Source of the DNA: Amycolatopsis acidiphila
GTDB lineage: Bacteria > Actinomycetota > Actinomycetes > Mycobacteriales > Pseudonocardiaceae
Reading direction: 5' to 3'
Length of the DNA stretch: 64,000 nucleotides
NCBI RefSeq assembly: GCF_021391495.1
Contig: NZ_CP090063.1
Coordinates: forward strand, 2,294,001 to 2,358,000
Part shown: positions 20,395 through 28,568 of the stretch, piece after piece
Numbering within the stretch: the first letter of the stretch is position 1
How the letters are laid out: each line of letters starts with the position of its first letter
Position numbers and translations under genes: made by a program
Notes under the pieces: generated by a model
Databases searched by the model: none
What the model was told of the DNA's origin: nothing
The model's input: the letters and a program-made list of their open reading frames with translations, nothing else

Positions 20395-21779
20395 CGGTCC
20401 CCGAGCAGCTCGAGCGCGCGCACCTGATCGGCATCGGTGGTGCGGGCATGAGCGGTATCGCACGCATCCTGCTCGCCCGCGACGCGCACGTGTCCGGCTC
20501 CGACGCCAAGGACTCCCGCGCCTTCCTGACGCTGCGCGCCCAGGGCGCGCGCATCGAGATCGGGCAGCGCGCGGAGAACCTCGACGGCCCGACGGCGGTC
20601 GTGGTCTCGACCGCGATCAAGGACACCAACCCCGAGCTGGCCGCGGCCCGCGAGCGCGGCATCCCGGTGCTGCACCGCGCGCAGGCGCTCGCGCTGCTGA
20701 TGGAAGGGCACCGCGTCGCGTGCATCGCGGGCACGCACGGCAAGACCTCCACGACCTCGATGCTGACGGTCGCGCTGCAGCACTGCCGGCTGGACCCGTC
20801 GTTCGCGATCGGCGGGGACCTCAACGAGTCCGGCGCCAACGCGCACCACGGCGAGGGCGGCATCTTCGTCGCCGAGGCCGACGAGAGCGACGGGTCGTTC
20901 CTGACCTACTCGCCGTCGGTCGCCGTCGTGACCAACGTCGAGCCCGACCACCTCGACCACCACGGCACGCCCGAGGCGTACGTGGCGGTGTTCACCGAGT
21001 TCGTGAAGCGGGTCCAGCCCGGCGGGCTGCTCATCGTCTGCGGTGACGACGAAGCGGCGAACGCGCTGGCCGAGCGGGCCGAAGGCATCCGGGTGCGGCG
21101 TTACGGCCGGACCGTGACCGGCGAGCACGACGCGCGGGTGCTGGAGTACCGGGCCACCGAAACCGGCGGCACGGTGCGGATCGCGCTGGACGGCGAGGAG
21201 ATCACCGTGCCGGTCGCGGTGCCGGGCGAGCACATGGCGCTCAACGCCGTGGCCGCCCTGCTGGCCGGGATCGAGCTGGGCGCCCCGGTCGACGGCCTCG
21301 CCGAGGGGCTCGGCGCGTTCGGCGGTGTGCGGCGGCGGTTCGAGTTCAAGGGCCGCGCGGGCGACGTGCGGGTCTACGACGACTACGCCCACCACCCGAC
21401 GGAGGTCGCGGCGCAGCTGCGCGCCGTGCGGCACGCGGCCGGCACCGGGCGCGTCATCGTGGTGTTCCAGCCGCACCTGTACTCGCGCACGAAGACCTTC
21501 GCGGCGGAGTTCGCCGAGGCGCTGGCGCTGGCCGACGAGGTCGTCGTGCTGGACGTCTACGGCGCGCGCGAGCAGCCGCAGCCGGGGGTGACCGGCGCGC
21601 TGATCGCGGACCGGATCGCCGGCGCGGGCGTGCACTACGAGTCCGCGTTCGACCGGGTGGTGCCGCTGGCCGCCGACCTGGTGAAGCCGGGGGACCTGCT
21701 GGTCACCATGGGCGCTGGGGACGTCACGCAGCTCGGCCCGGAGATCCTCGCCGAGCTCGACCGGCGCGCGGGGGCCTGA
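20391..21779 (+). CDS. murC: UDP-MurNAc:L-Ala ligase MurC
   Basis: 462 aa, GTG start with GGAGG 10-14 bp upstream, inside the murG end. Motifs: [12 protein letters not shown] at the UDP-binding N-terminus, ATP loop [12 protein letters not shown] near residue 115, and [10 protein letters not shown] in the C-terminal domain. It catalyses the first amino-acid addition to UDP-MurNAc. ftsQ begins at the next base after its stop. No murB is present in the cluster. Confidence 0.96.
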   Translation: MTVPEQLERAHLIGIGGAGMSGIARILLARDAHVSGSDAKDSRAFLTLRAQGARIEIGQRAENLDGPTAVVVSTAIKDTNPELAAARERGIPVLHRAQALALLMEGHRVACIAGTHGKTSTTSMLTVALQHCRLDPSFAIGGDLNESGANAHHGEGGIFVAEADESDGSFLTYSPSVAVVTNVEPDHLDHHGTPEAYVAVFTEFVKRVQPGGLLIVCGDDEAANALAERAEGIRVRRYGRTVTGEHDARVLEYRATETGGTVRIALDGEEITVPVAVPGEHMALNAVAALLAGIELGAPVDGLAEGLGAFGGVRRRFEFKGRAGDVRVYDDYAHHPTEVAAQLRAVRHAAGTGRVIVVFQPHLYSRTKTFAAEFAEALALADEVVVLDVYGAREQPQPGVTGALIADRIAGAGVHYESAFDRVVPLAADLVKPGDLLVTMGAGDVTQLGPEILAELDRRAGA

Positions 21780-22568
21780 TTGGCGACGAGGGAGCAGCGG
21801 CGAAGGCCGGCCGCCCGGCGCGGCACCGGGACGCCGGTCCGCAGCCGTCGTGGCCGCCGCCCGCTGACCGCGCGCACCCGGACCGGGACCGGCTTCAGCC
21901 GGCGGCGGGCGGTGCGGCGGCGCTGGGTCGCGCTGCTGACGGTGCTGACCGTGGTCACCCTGGCCTACCTGGTGTGCTTCACCTCGTTGCTGGGCGTGCG
22001 CTCGGTCGACATCGAAGGCGCGTCCTCGGTGCCGGTGGACCAGATCCGCGCGGCCGCCGCGGTGCCCGACCGCCAGCCGATGATGCTCGTCGACACCGGC
22101 GAGATCGCCGACCGCGTCATGCGGCTGCCCGGCGTGGCGTCCGTCGACGTGTCGCGCTCCTGGCCGTCCACGGTGGACATCACGGTGACCGAGCGGTCGC
22201 CGATCGGGTTCTTCCAGGGCGCGGGCGGGGTGCACCTGGTGGACGGCACCGGGCTGGACTACAAGACGGTGCAGAACAAGCCCGCGAAGCTGCCCGAGCT
22301 GAGCCTGGCGCACGTGTCGCCGGACGACGCGGTGACCCGGTCGGTGACGGCGGTACTGCTGTCGCTGCCGCAGGCGCTGAAGGACCAGGTGACCGTCGTG
22401 CGGGCGCAGACCCCGGGCGGCGTGGAGTTCACCCTGGCGAACGGGAAGATCGTGCGCTGGGGCAGTGCCGAGGAGCCGGACCGGAAGATGAAGGTGCTGG
22501 CGGTGCTGCTGACCCGCGAGGGCAAGATCTACGACGTCGCGAGCCCCGACCTGCCGACGGTTTCGTGA
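21780..22568 (+). CDS. ftsQ: Cell division protein FtsQ
   Basis: 262 aa. A long Arg-rich cytoplasmic tail (residues 1-47) precedes one transmembrane helix (about 50-72), a POTRA domain beginning LLGVRSVDIEGASSVP, and an FtsQ beta domain. FtsQ recruits FtsL/FtsB-type partners to the septum. The TTG at 21780 directly abuts the murC stop; a later start would truncate the basic tail. This is the last gene before the roughly 300-bp ftsZ promoter region. Confidence 0.92.
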   Translation: MATREQRRRPAARRGTGTPVRSRRGRRPLTARTRTGTGFSRRRAVRRRWVALLTVLTVVTLAYLVCFTSLLGVRSVDIEGASSVPVDQIRAAAAVPDRQPMMLVDTGEIADRVMRLPGVASVDVSRSWPSTVDITVTERSPIGFFQGAGGVHLVDGTGLDYKTVQNKPAKLPELSLAHVSPDDAVTRSVTAVLLSLPQALKDQVTVVRAQTPGGVEFTLANGKIVRWGSAEEPDRKMKVLAVLLTREGKIYDVASPDLPTVS

Positions 22569-22864
22569 GGGTGGCGGCCTTGCCGCGCAACGACATCGCG
22601 CCCGAGTCCAAAGTGACCTGGAAGAGACCCGCGCCGCGCGGTTCCCTTGCGACCGCTTGACGGGGGAGTGGGCCCCGCGCGAAAGTGTTGTGGCGAAAAA
22701 GCCTTCGCCGACACGCGGCGTGGCTGCTGGATTCCGGCGTGCCTGATCCCTACCGTCCTGCAACAAGCCAGAAGTTGACATAACTCTAAACCTCGGGTTG
22801 AGGTTTCCGGTTGTGCCACTCCGGGCGAGCGGTACGAGTACTCACGATCAGGAAGGCGGACCCG
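22569..22864 (+). promoter_or_regulatory. ftsZ upstream region with TTGACA and a 7-bp palindromic element
   Basis: 296 bp without a gene. TTGACA at 22775-22780 is a perfect -35-like box, followed by ATAACTCT and a perfect 7-bp inverted repeat (AAACCTC at 22788-22794, GAGGTTT at 22800-22806, loop GGGTT). The bases 17-18 bp downstream of TTGACA fall in this repeat, so the hairpin may overlap the -10 region. I recall similar TAACTCTAAACC sequences before ftsZ in other actinomycetes but could not compare them here. Confidence 0.6.
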
Positions 22865-24136
22865 ATGACGCCCCCGCACAACTACCTCGCGGTGATCAAG
22901 GTCGTCGGCATCGGCGGTGGCGGCGTCAACGCTGTCAACCGCATGATCGAGGTCGGCCTCAAGGGTGTCGAGTTCATCGCGGTGAACACCGACGCGCAGG
23001 CACTGCTGATGTCCGATGCCGATGTCAAGCTCGACATCGGCCGCGAGCTCACCCGTGGCCTCGGTGCCGGCGCCAACCCCGAAGTGGGGCACAAGGCCGC
23101 CGAGGACCACCGCGAGGAGATCGAGGAGGTGATCAAGGGCGCCGACATGGTCTTCGTGACCGCAGGCGAAGGCGGCGGCACCGGTACCGGTGGCGCTCCC
23201 GTGGTCGCCTCGATCGCCCGCAAGCTCGGCGCGCTGACCATAGGAGTCGTCACCCGCCCTTTCACCTTCGAGGGCAAGCGTCGCGGCAAGCAGGCCGAGG
23301 ACGGCATCCAGGCACTGCGCAACGAGTGCGACACCCTGATCGTGATCCCCAACGACCGGCTGCTGCAGCTCGGTGACATCGGCGTCAGCCTGATGGACGC
23401 CTTCCGCTCGGCCGACGAGGTACTGCTCTCCGGTGTCCAGGGCATCACCGACCTGATCACCACCCCGGGCCTGATCAACCTGGACTTCGCGGACGTCAAG
23501 TCCGTCATGTCCGGCGCGGGCAGTGCCCTGATGGGCATCGGCTCGGCCCGCGGCGAGGGCCGCGCGGTGCAGGCCGCGGAGAAGGCGATCAACTCCCCGC
23601 TGCTGGAGGCCTCGATGGAGGGCGCGCACGGCGCGCTGCTGTCCATCGCGGGCGGCTCGGACCTCGGCCTGTTCGAGATCAACGAGGCCGCGTCGCTGGT
23701 GCAGGAGTCCGCGCACCCGGACGCCAACATCATCTTCGGCACGATCATCGACGACTCGCTCGGCGACGAGGTCCGCGTCACGGTGATCGCGGCCGGGTTC
23801 GACGCGGGCGCGCCCACGCACAAGAAGCTGGAGCCGCCCGCCATGGGCTCGCGGCCGTCGGGCAGCACCGTCTCCGCCGAGGCCGGCCAGGTTCGCACCC
23901 CGGCGCCGGCGACACCGCCGCCCGCGTCCGGGGCCTACCCGCCGGTCACGCCGCCGCGGAACCCGGCGTCCACGAGCTACCAGCCGCAGTCGCCGTCCCT
24001 GCCGCAGCCGGGCGGCAGCGCCCGCGGCTACCCGGCGCCGCGCAACGGCCAGGGCAGCCTGCCCAACCGCGCCGTGCCGGTCACCGACGACCCCACCGAC
24101 GACGAAGTCGACGTGCCGCCCTTCATGCGCCGCTGA
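22865..24136 (+). CDS. ftsZ: Cell division GTPase FtsZ
   Basis: 423 aa, ATG with AGGAAGG upstream. The tubulin signature [15 protein letters not shown] lies near residue 105 and the catalytic T7 loop [11 protein letters not shown] near 205. A Pro-rich linker (about 335-410) leads to the C-terminal peptide DVPPFMRR that binds SepF and other partners. FtsZ forms the cytokinetic ring. With no ftsA in the cluster, SepF (three genes downstream) is the likely membrane tether. Confidence 0.98.
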   Translation: MTPPHNYLAVIKVVGIGGGGVNAVNRMIEVGLKGVEFIAVNTDAQALLMSDADVKLDIGRELTRGLGAGANPEVGHKAAEDHREEIEEVIKGADMVFVTAGEGGGTGTGGAPVVASIARKLGALTIGVVTRPFTFEGKRRGKQAEDGIQALRNECDTLIVIPNDRLLQLGDIGVSLMDAFRSADEVLLSGVQGITDLITTPGLINLDFADVKSVMSGAGSALMGIGSARGEGRAVQAAEKAINSPLLEASMEGAHGALLSIAGGSDLGLFEINEAASLVQESAHPDANIIFGTIIDDSLGDEVRVTVIAAGFDAGAPTHKKLEPPAMGSRPSGSTVSAEAGQVRTPAPATPPPASGAYPPVTPPRNPASTSYQPQSPSLPQPGGSARGYPAPRNGQGSLPNRAVPVTDDPTDDEVDVPPFMRR

Positions 24137-24167
24137 CCCCCGCGCTCGTTCGTGGGAAGGTGAAGGG

Positions 24168-24869
24168 GTGCGCATCAGACGGGTGGTGACCACCCGGGCC
24201 GGTGGGGCCTCGGTGGGGAAGTTCGAGTCGTTCAACCTCGGCGATCACGTGGGGGACGACCCCGCGGCGGTCGCGGCCAACCGGAAACGGCTGGCCGCCG
24301 AGCTGGGCCTGACGAAGATCGCCTGGATGGAACAGGTGCACGGGCGGACCGTCACGGTCGTCGACGGCACCGAGACCGCGCCGGCCGAGGCGACCGACGC
24401 GCTGGTGACCGCCACCCCTGGTGTCGCCGTCGTGGTGCTCGTCGCCGACTGCGTGCCGGTGCTCCTGGGTGACGCCGAAGCCGGAGTGGTCGCCGCGGTC
24501 CACGCCGGCCGCGTGGGCGCGCGGATCGGCGTCCTCCCGGCGGCGCTGAAGGTGATGCAGGAGGTGGGCGCCGAGCTCGGGCGCATCGAGGTACTGCTCG
24601 GCCCGGCCATCTGCGGTGAGGACTACGAGGTGCCCGCCGAGATGGCCCGCGACGTCGAAAAGCACCTGCCCGGCAGCGCGACCAGGACCCGCAAGGGCAC
24701 CCCCGGGCTCGACCTGCGGGCCGGACTGTGGCGGCAGCTCGCGGACGCCGGGGTCGGCAAGATCGGCGTGGACCCGCGCTGCACCTTCGAGGAGCAGAGC
24801 CTGTTCAGCTACCGCCGCGACGGCACCACCGGCCGGATCGCGGCGCTGACCTGGACCGAGCCGGAATGA
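24168..24869 (+). CDS. pgeF: PgeF/YfiH family (purine nucleoside phosphorylase-like, laccase-domain) protein
   Basis: 233 aa, GTG with GAAGGGG upstream. Predicted metal ligands His58 (QVHG), Cys95 (ADCVP) and His112 (VHAGR) match the YfiH/DUF152 fold. E. coli PgeF hydrolyses mis-built UDP-MurNAc-peptides carrying L-Ser; relatives also act on purine nucleosides. It sits between ftsZ and the PLP protein, as in many actinobacteria. The usual AHAGWRG reads VHAGRVG here, so the conserved Trp is lost. Which substrate is used cannot be told. Confidence 0.87.
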   Translation: MRIRRVVTTRAGGASVGKFESFNLGDHVGDDPAAVAANRKRLAAELGLTKIAWMEQVHGRTVTVVDGTETAPAEATDALVTATPGVAVVVLVADCVPVLLGDAEAGVVAAVHAGRVGARIGVLPAALKVMQEVGAELGRIEVLLGPAICGEDYEVPAEMARDVEKHLPGSATRTRKGTPGLDLRAGLWRQLADAGVGKIGVDPRCTFEEQSLFSYRRDGTTGRIAALTWTEPE

Positions 24870-25609
24870 GCGACGACCGCAAGGCCGCGCTGGCGAAAGC
24901 ACTCGAACAGGTCGAAGAACGCGTCCGGCGTGCCTGCGAAGCGGCCGGGCGGGCCCGTGCCGAGGTTCGCATGCTCGCGGTCACCAAGACCTTCCCGGCC
25001 TCGGACGCCGCGCTGCTCACCGACCTCGGGCTGACCGACCTCGCCGAGAACCGCGACCAGGAGGCGGGCACGAAGGCCGCCGAGGTGGCCGAACTGCGGC
25101 CGGACGCGGCGGTCCGCTGGCACATGGTCGGCAGGCTGCAGCGCAACAAGGCGCGGTCGGTCGTGCGCTGGGCCGACGAGGTGCAGTCGGTGGACTCGGT
25201 CCGGCTCGCGGGGGCACTCGACAAGGCCGTGCTCGCCGAAGGGCGCCCGCGCCTGGACGTGCTCGTGCAGGCGAGCATCGACGGCGACCCGGCGCGTGGT
25301 GGCTGCCCGCTGCCGGAACTGGACGAGCTGGCCGCGTACATCGCCCGCACGGGTGGTCTGCGACTGCGGGGCGTGATGGCCGTGGCGCCCCTGGGCGCCG
25401 ACCCCGGGCCGGCCTTCGAGCGGCTGGCCGAGGCCGCGGAACGGCTGCGCCGCAACCATCCTGAGGCCACTGAGCTGTCCGCGGGCATGAGCGGTGATCT
25501 TGAACAGGCGATCAGGCACGGATCCACGTGTGTGCGTGTCGGAACCGCGCTGCTCGGTGGGCGCGGTTTAGCCTCGCTGGAGAGCGGATCACCCGGAAGT
25601 GCGCGATGA
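24866..25609 (+). CDS. YggS/PLPBP-family pyridoxal phosphate homeostasis protein
   Basis: 247 aa, single TIM-barrel domain. The PLP lysine is Lys41 in LAVTKTFP; SVDSVRLA and the late LSAGMSGDLEQAI are family motifs. Members do not catalyse a known reaction but control free PLP and amino-acid balance. The ATG overlaps the pgeF stop by 4 bp. Position before sepF is conserved in Gram-positive bacteria. Confidence 0.92.
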   Translation: MSDDRKAALAKALEQVEERVRRACEAAGRARAEVRMLAVTKTFPASDAALLTDLGLTDLAENRDQEAGTKAAEVAELRPDAAVRWHMVGRLQRNKARSVVRWADEVQSVDSVRLAGALDKAVLAEGRPRLDVLVQASIDGDPARGGCPLPELDELAAYIARTGGLRLRGVMAVAPLGADPGPAFERLAEAAERLRRNHPEATELSAGMSGDLEQAIRHGSTCVRVGTALLGGRGLASLESGSPGSAR

Positions 25610-25648
25610 TCTTCGGGTGATCAGGTGAGGGAGCGGCTAGGGAGAGGC

Positions 25649-26245
25649 ATGAGTGCGCTGCAGAAGCTGAAGGCCTACTTCGGCATGATCCCGGCCGACG
25701 AAGACGGTTACGACTCCTACGACCGGTACGACGACGGTGGTGACTACCGGCAGGAGTTCGCCGAAGAGTCGTACGACGCCTACGAGGAGGAGCCGCCCGC
25801 GCGCTCCAGGCGACGGTACCGGGCCGACTACGACGAGGAACCACTGGGCCGGTCGCACGGCGGCCGCGAGCCGGCCGTCCACGGCGCACTGGCGGTGGAC
25901 CGGCAGCCGGAGCCGGTGGCCCGGCTGCGCCCGGTGCCAGAGACGCGGGTGGCCCAGCGCGACCCGCTGAGCCGCATCACCACCCTGCACCCCAGCAGCT
26001 ACCTGGAGGCGCGGGCGATCGGCGAGGCGTATCGCGAGGGCACGCCTGTGATCATCAACCTCACCGAGATGGAGAACGCCGACGCGCGGCGGCTCGTCGA
26101 CTTCGCCGCGGGGCTCGCGTTCGCGCTGCGGGGCTCGATGGACCGGGTGACGAACAAGGTGTTCCTGCTGTCTCCGCCCGACGTCGAGGTGACGGCGGAG
26201 GAGCGGCGGCGGATCGCCGAGGGTGGGCTGTTCCTTCGTCACTGA
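25649..26245 (+). CDS. sepF: Cell division protein SepF
   Basis: 198 aa, ATG preceded by GGGAGAGG. An N-terminal amphipathic segment ([13 protein letters not shown]), able to bind membrane, leads into a long acidic Tyr/Asp/Arg-rich linker and then the C-terminal SepF (DUF552) core from about residue 108, with [13 protein letters not shown] and [19 protein letters not shown]. SepF polymerises and anchors FtsZ to the membrane in bacteria that lack FtsA, consistent with this cluster. Confidence 0.95.
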   Translation: MSALQKLKAYFGMIPADEDGYDSYDRYDDGGDYRQEFAEESYDAYEEEPPARSRRRYRADYDEEPLGRSHGGREPAVHGALAVDRQPEPVARLRPVPETRVAQRDPLSRITTLHPSSYLEARAIGEAYREGTPVIINLTEMENADARRLVDFAAGLAFALRGSMDRVTNKVFLLSPPDVEVTAEERRRIAEGGLFLRH

Positions 26246-26324
26246 ACGGGGTGATCGTCTCTCGTTCCGTGCAGGGAGAGGCGTAGTTGCCCGGTGGCGG
26301 TGAGTGAGAAATTGCTCCGAACGG

Positions 26325-26354
26325 GTGACATCGTTGGATAAATCACAGTAGGGT
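26325..26354 (+). promoter_or_regulatory. Candidate promoter for yggT-wag31
   Basis: GTGACA at 26325-26330 and TAGGGT at 26349-26354 with an 18-bp spacer fit an actinobacterial housekeeping promoter. The surrounding 80 bp is AT-richer than the rest. Transcription would start about 26361, ahead of the YggT gene. Confidence 0.45.
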
Positions 26355-26404
26355 CACGCGAGCCGGACAGTTCGGTCGTCTCGGGTGCGTGGCGCTGGAG
26401 CCCG

Positions 26405-26707
26405 GTGTGGCAGAGTGGTGACGTGGATGTGCTCTGGCTTGTCGTCTACTACGTGCTGTTCGTCTTCTGGCTGCTGCTCACAGCGCGTGTCGTGGTCGAA
26501 CTCGTGCGCGCCTTCGCCCGCGAGTGGCGGCCGGCGGGCGGGGTTGCGGTGACGCTCGAGACCATCTACACAGTGACCGATCCGCCGGTCCGTCTGGTCC
26601 GGCGGCTCATCCCGATGGTGCGCATTGGCGGCGTCGGACTGGACTTATCGATTATGGTGCTGCTGTTGGTTGTGTTCATACTGATGCAACTGGCGTATCC
26701 CGGGTGA
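26405..26707 (+). CDS. YggT/YlmG-family membrane protein
   Basis: 100 aa. Two transmembrane helices (about residues 9-30 and 78-97) flank a loop with TDPPVRLVRRLIP, the conserved YggT motif. GTG at 26405 or at 26423 could be the start; the latter gives a protein beginning directly at the first helix. The family is linked to cell division or envelope integrity by its constant place between sepF and divIVA; no biochemical role is settled. Confidence 0.85.
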   Translation: MWQSGDVDVLWLVVYYVLFVFWLLLTARVVVELVRAFAREWRPAGGVAVTLETIYTVTDPPVRLVRRLIPMVRIGGVGLDLSIMVLLLVVFILMQLAYPG

Positions 26708-26761
26708 TATCGGGGAAACCCGGGATGTCGGAGCAGGCCATGGAGTGCGTGAGGTGATCTG

Positions 26762-27601
26762 ATGTCGTTGACCCCCGCTGACGTGCACAACGTCGCGTTC
26801 AGCAAGCCGCCCATCGGCAAGAGGGGCTACAACGAGGACGAGGTGGACGCGTTCCTCGACCTGGTGGAGACCGAGCTTGCCCGGCTGATCGAGGACAACA
26901 ACGAGCTGCGGCAGCAGGTTGAGCAGCTCGACGCCGAGCTGGAGAGTGCGCGCGGCGACCTCGACTCCGCCCGTGCGGGCGGTGGTGTGCGCGAGGAGAC
27001 CTCGCGCAGGCTGGCCCCGGTGCCGCCGCCGTCGCCCGTGGAGCAGACCCAGGCCCACTCGATGGCCGACAACGGCGAGCCGAACGTGCAGGCCGCCAAG
27101 GTCCTCGGGCTGGCACAGGAGATGGCCGACCGGCTCACGGCCGAGGCCAAGACCGAGTCCGACGGGATGCTCGCCGAGGCGCGGGCCAAGTCCGAGCAGC
27201 TGCTCTCGGACGCGCGGTCGAAGTCGGACTCGATGGTGAACGAGGCGCGCACCCGTGCCGAGACGATGCTGAACGACGCCAGGACCAGGGCCGAGACCCT
27301 GGAACGCCAGGCGCGCGACAAGGCGACGTCGATGGAGCGCGAGGCGCAGCGCAAGTACACCGAGACCATGAACAACATGAACAGCGAGAAGACCACGCTG
27401 GGCAAGAAGATCGAAGAGCTGCGCACGATAGAGCGCGAGTACCGGACCCGGCTGCGTGGCTTCCTGGAGTCGCAGCTGCGTGAGCTGGACGACCGTGGTT
27501 CGGCGGCGCCGGCGTCGGCGTCCTCGAACTCCAGCGGGTCCGGCTCGGGTTCCGGCGGCGGTCAGGGGTACTCGTTCGGCCCGCGGGCCGAAGCGGGCTG
27601 A
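26762..27601 (+). CDS. wag31: Polar growth protein Wag31 (DivIVA)
   Basis: 279 aa. The N-terminal DivIVA domain ([31 protein letters not shown], split here: [19 protein letters not shown] is the core) binds curved membrane. A Pro-rich gap (about 85-100) follows, then a long coiled coil containing repeated EAR/DAR heptads (about 115-245), and a Ser/Gly tail. It marks cell poles and directs apical growth in actinobacteria. Gene order sepF-yggT-wag31 is conserved. A strong terminator follows. Confidence 0.96.
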   Translation: MSLTPADVHNVAFSKPPIGKRGYNEDEVDAFLDLVETELARLIEDNNELRQQVEQLDAELESARGDLDSARAGGGVREETSRRLAPVPPPSPVEQTQAHSMADNGEPNVQAAKVLGLAQEMADRLTAEAKTESDGMLAEARAKSEQLLSDARSKSDSMVNEARTRAETMLNDARTRAETLERQARDKATSMEREAQRKYTETMNNMNSEKTTLGKKIEELRTIEREYRTRLRGFLESQLRELDDRGSAAPASASSNSSGSGSGSGGGQGYSFGPRAEAG

Positions 27602-27620
27602 CCCCCGTCTTCACGCACTG

Positions 27621-27663
27621 AACCGGTTCCGGTCCTCTCCCCGGGAGGGCCGGAACCGTTTCG
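27621..27663 (+). terminator. Rho-independent terminator of the dcw cluster
   Basis: A 15-bp stem (27625-27639 with 27643-27657, two G-U pairs, 3-nt loop) extended by AAC/GTT outside, followed by TTTCG. It closes the division cluster after wag31. Confidence 0.82.
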
Positions 27664-27689
27664 CGCCGTGGTCCGTGTTGTAATTCAGC

Positions 27690-28280
27690 GTGCTCTACAT
27701 CGTTCTCATCCTGGTCCTGGCCGCCCTGGGGCTGCTGGTCACGGCACTGATCACGGCGACCTCGCTGTGGGCCTGGGTCTCCATCGTGCTGTCGGTACTG
27801 GCCGGCCTGGTGCTCGTGGCGGACTTCGTCCGCCGCCGCAGCGCCCGTCGCCGGGTTGTGCACGCCGCCACGCGGGTGGACGCCGAACCCGTCGAGGAGA
27901 GCGAAGACGACGACGCCGAAGAGGTGGCGGCCGAGAGCGCCGAGGAGCCCGAGCGGGCGGAGTCCGGCGGGACCGGGCTGCTGCCCGTCACCGGCGAGGC
28001 CGGCGAGGACCAGGCGTCGTCGGCCGAGAGCGGCGACCCGGCGGAGGAGGCGACTGCTCCCGCCGACGCCGAGCTGGTCGCGAAGCTCGGCGCGGAGGTC
28101 GTCGTGGTCGACGAGTACCCGCGTTACCACGTCCTCGACTGCCCCTGGCTGGCCGACCGGGACACGATCCCGATCGCGGTCAACGAGGCACGGGACCTGG
28201 GCTTCACTCCGTGTGCCCGGTGCACCCCGGACGCGAAGCTGGCCACGGCGCACCGCGCCACGTCGAAGTCCCGGGGCTGA
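27690..28280 (+). CDS. Two-helix membrane protein with C-terminal Cys/His (zinc-ribbon-like) tail
   Basis: 196 aa, GTG start without a clear ribosome site. Two hydrophobic helices (about 2-23 and 27-46) lead to a basic stop-transfer segment (RRRSARRR), a very acidic low-complexity linker (about 65-128), and a C-terminal domain with YHVLDCPWLADRDT and GFTPCARCTPD. The H-x3-C and CxxC spacing suggests a small metal-binding ribbon on the cytoplasmic side. I know of no assigned function. It lies alone between the dcw terminator and the ileS leader. Confidence 0.75.
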   Translation: MLYIVLILVLAALGLLVTALITATSLWAWVSIVLSVLAGLVLVADFVRRRSARRRVVHAATRVDAEPVEESEDDDAEEVAAESAEEPERAESGGTGLLPVTGEAGEDQASSAESGDPAEEATAPADAELVAKLGAEVVVVDEYPRYHVLDCPWLADRDTIPIAVNEARDLGFTPCARCTPDAKLATAHRATSKSRG

Positions 28281-28332
28281 GGGCCGGCCCCCTGGCCCGG
28301 CGGCCATCGGCATAACGGCGTGTCCGGTGCGC

Positions 28333-28568
28333 TAACCTTGACTGCAGCAAGGCGTGGATCCGGCCATCACCGGGGAGCCTCCGGAAGAACGGGCCACCGG
28401 CCCCAGTAGAACCGGACGGGTGCGGCCCGTGACAGCCGCCGAACGAGCGGCCCGCGTACGCGCGGGCAAGCGGGGTGGTACCGCGGAACGCGCCGGCCGG
28501 TGTGTCTCGTCCCCGTGCGGGATCGGCAGATCCCATACGAGAGCGACGAAACCGCGAGGAGCGCACCG
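28333..28568 (+). promoter_or_regulatory. ileS T-box riboswitch (isoleucine), translational type
   Basis: TAACCT at 28333-28338 is a good -10 box. In the leader, ATC at 28366-28368 within GGCCATCACCGG is the isoleucine specifier, followed by GGGGAGCCTCCGGAAGAAC. The T-box GGGGTGGTACCGCGG lies at 28472-28486. No terminator with a U-run follows; instead the region leads to the GAGGAG ribosome site before ileS. This matches the translation-controlling ileS T-boxes described in actinobacteria, where uncharged tRNA-Ile frees the ribosome site. Confidence 0.92.
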
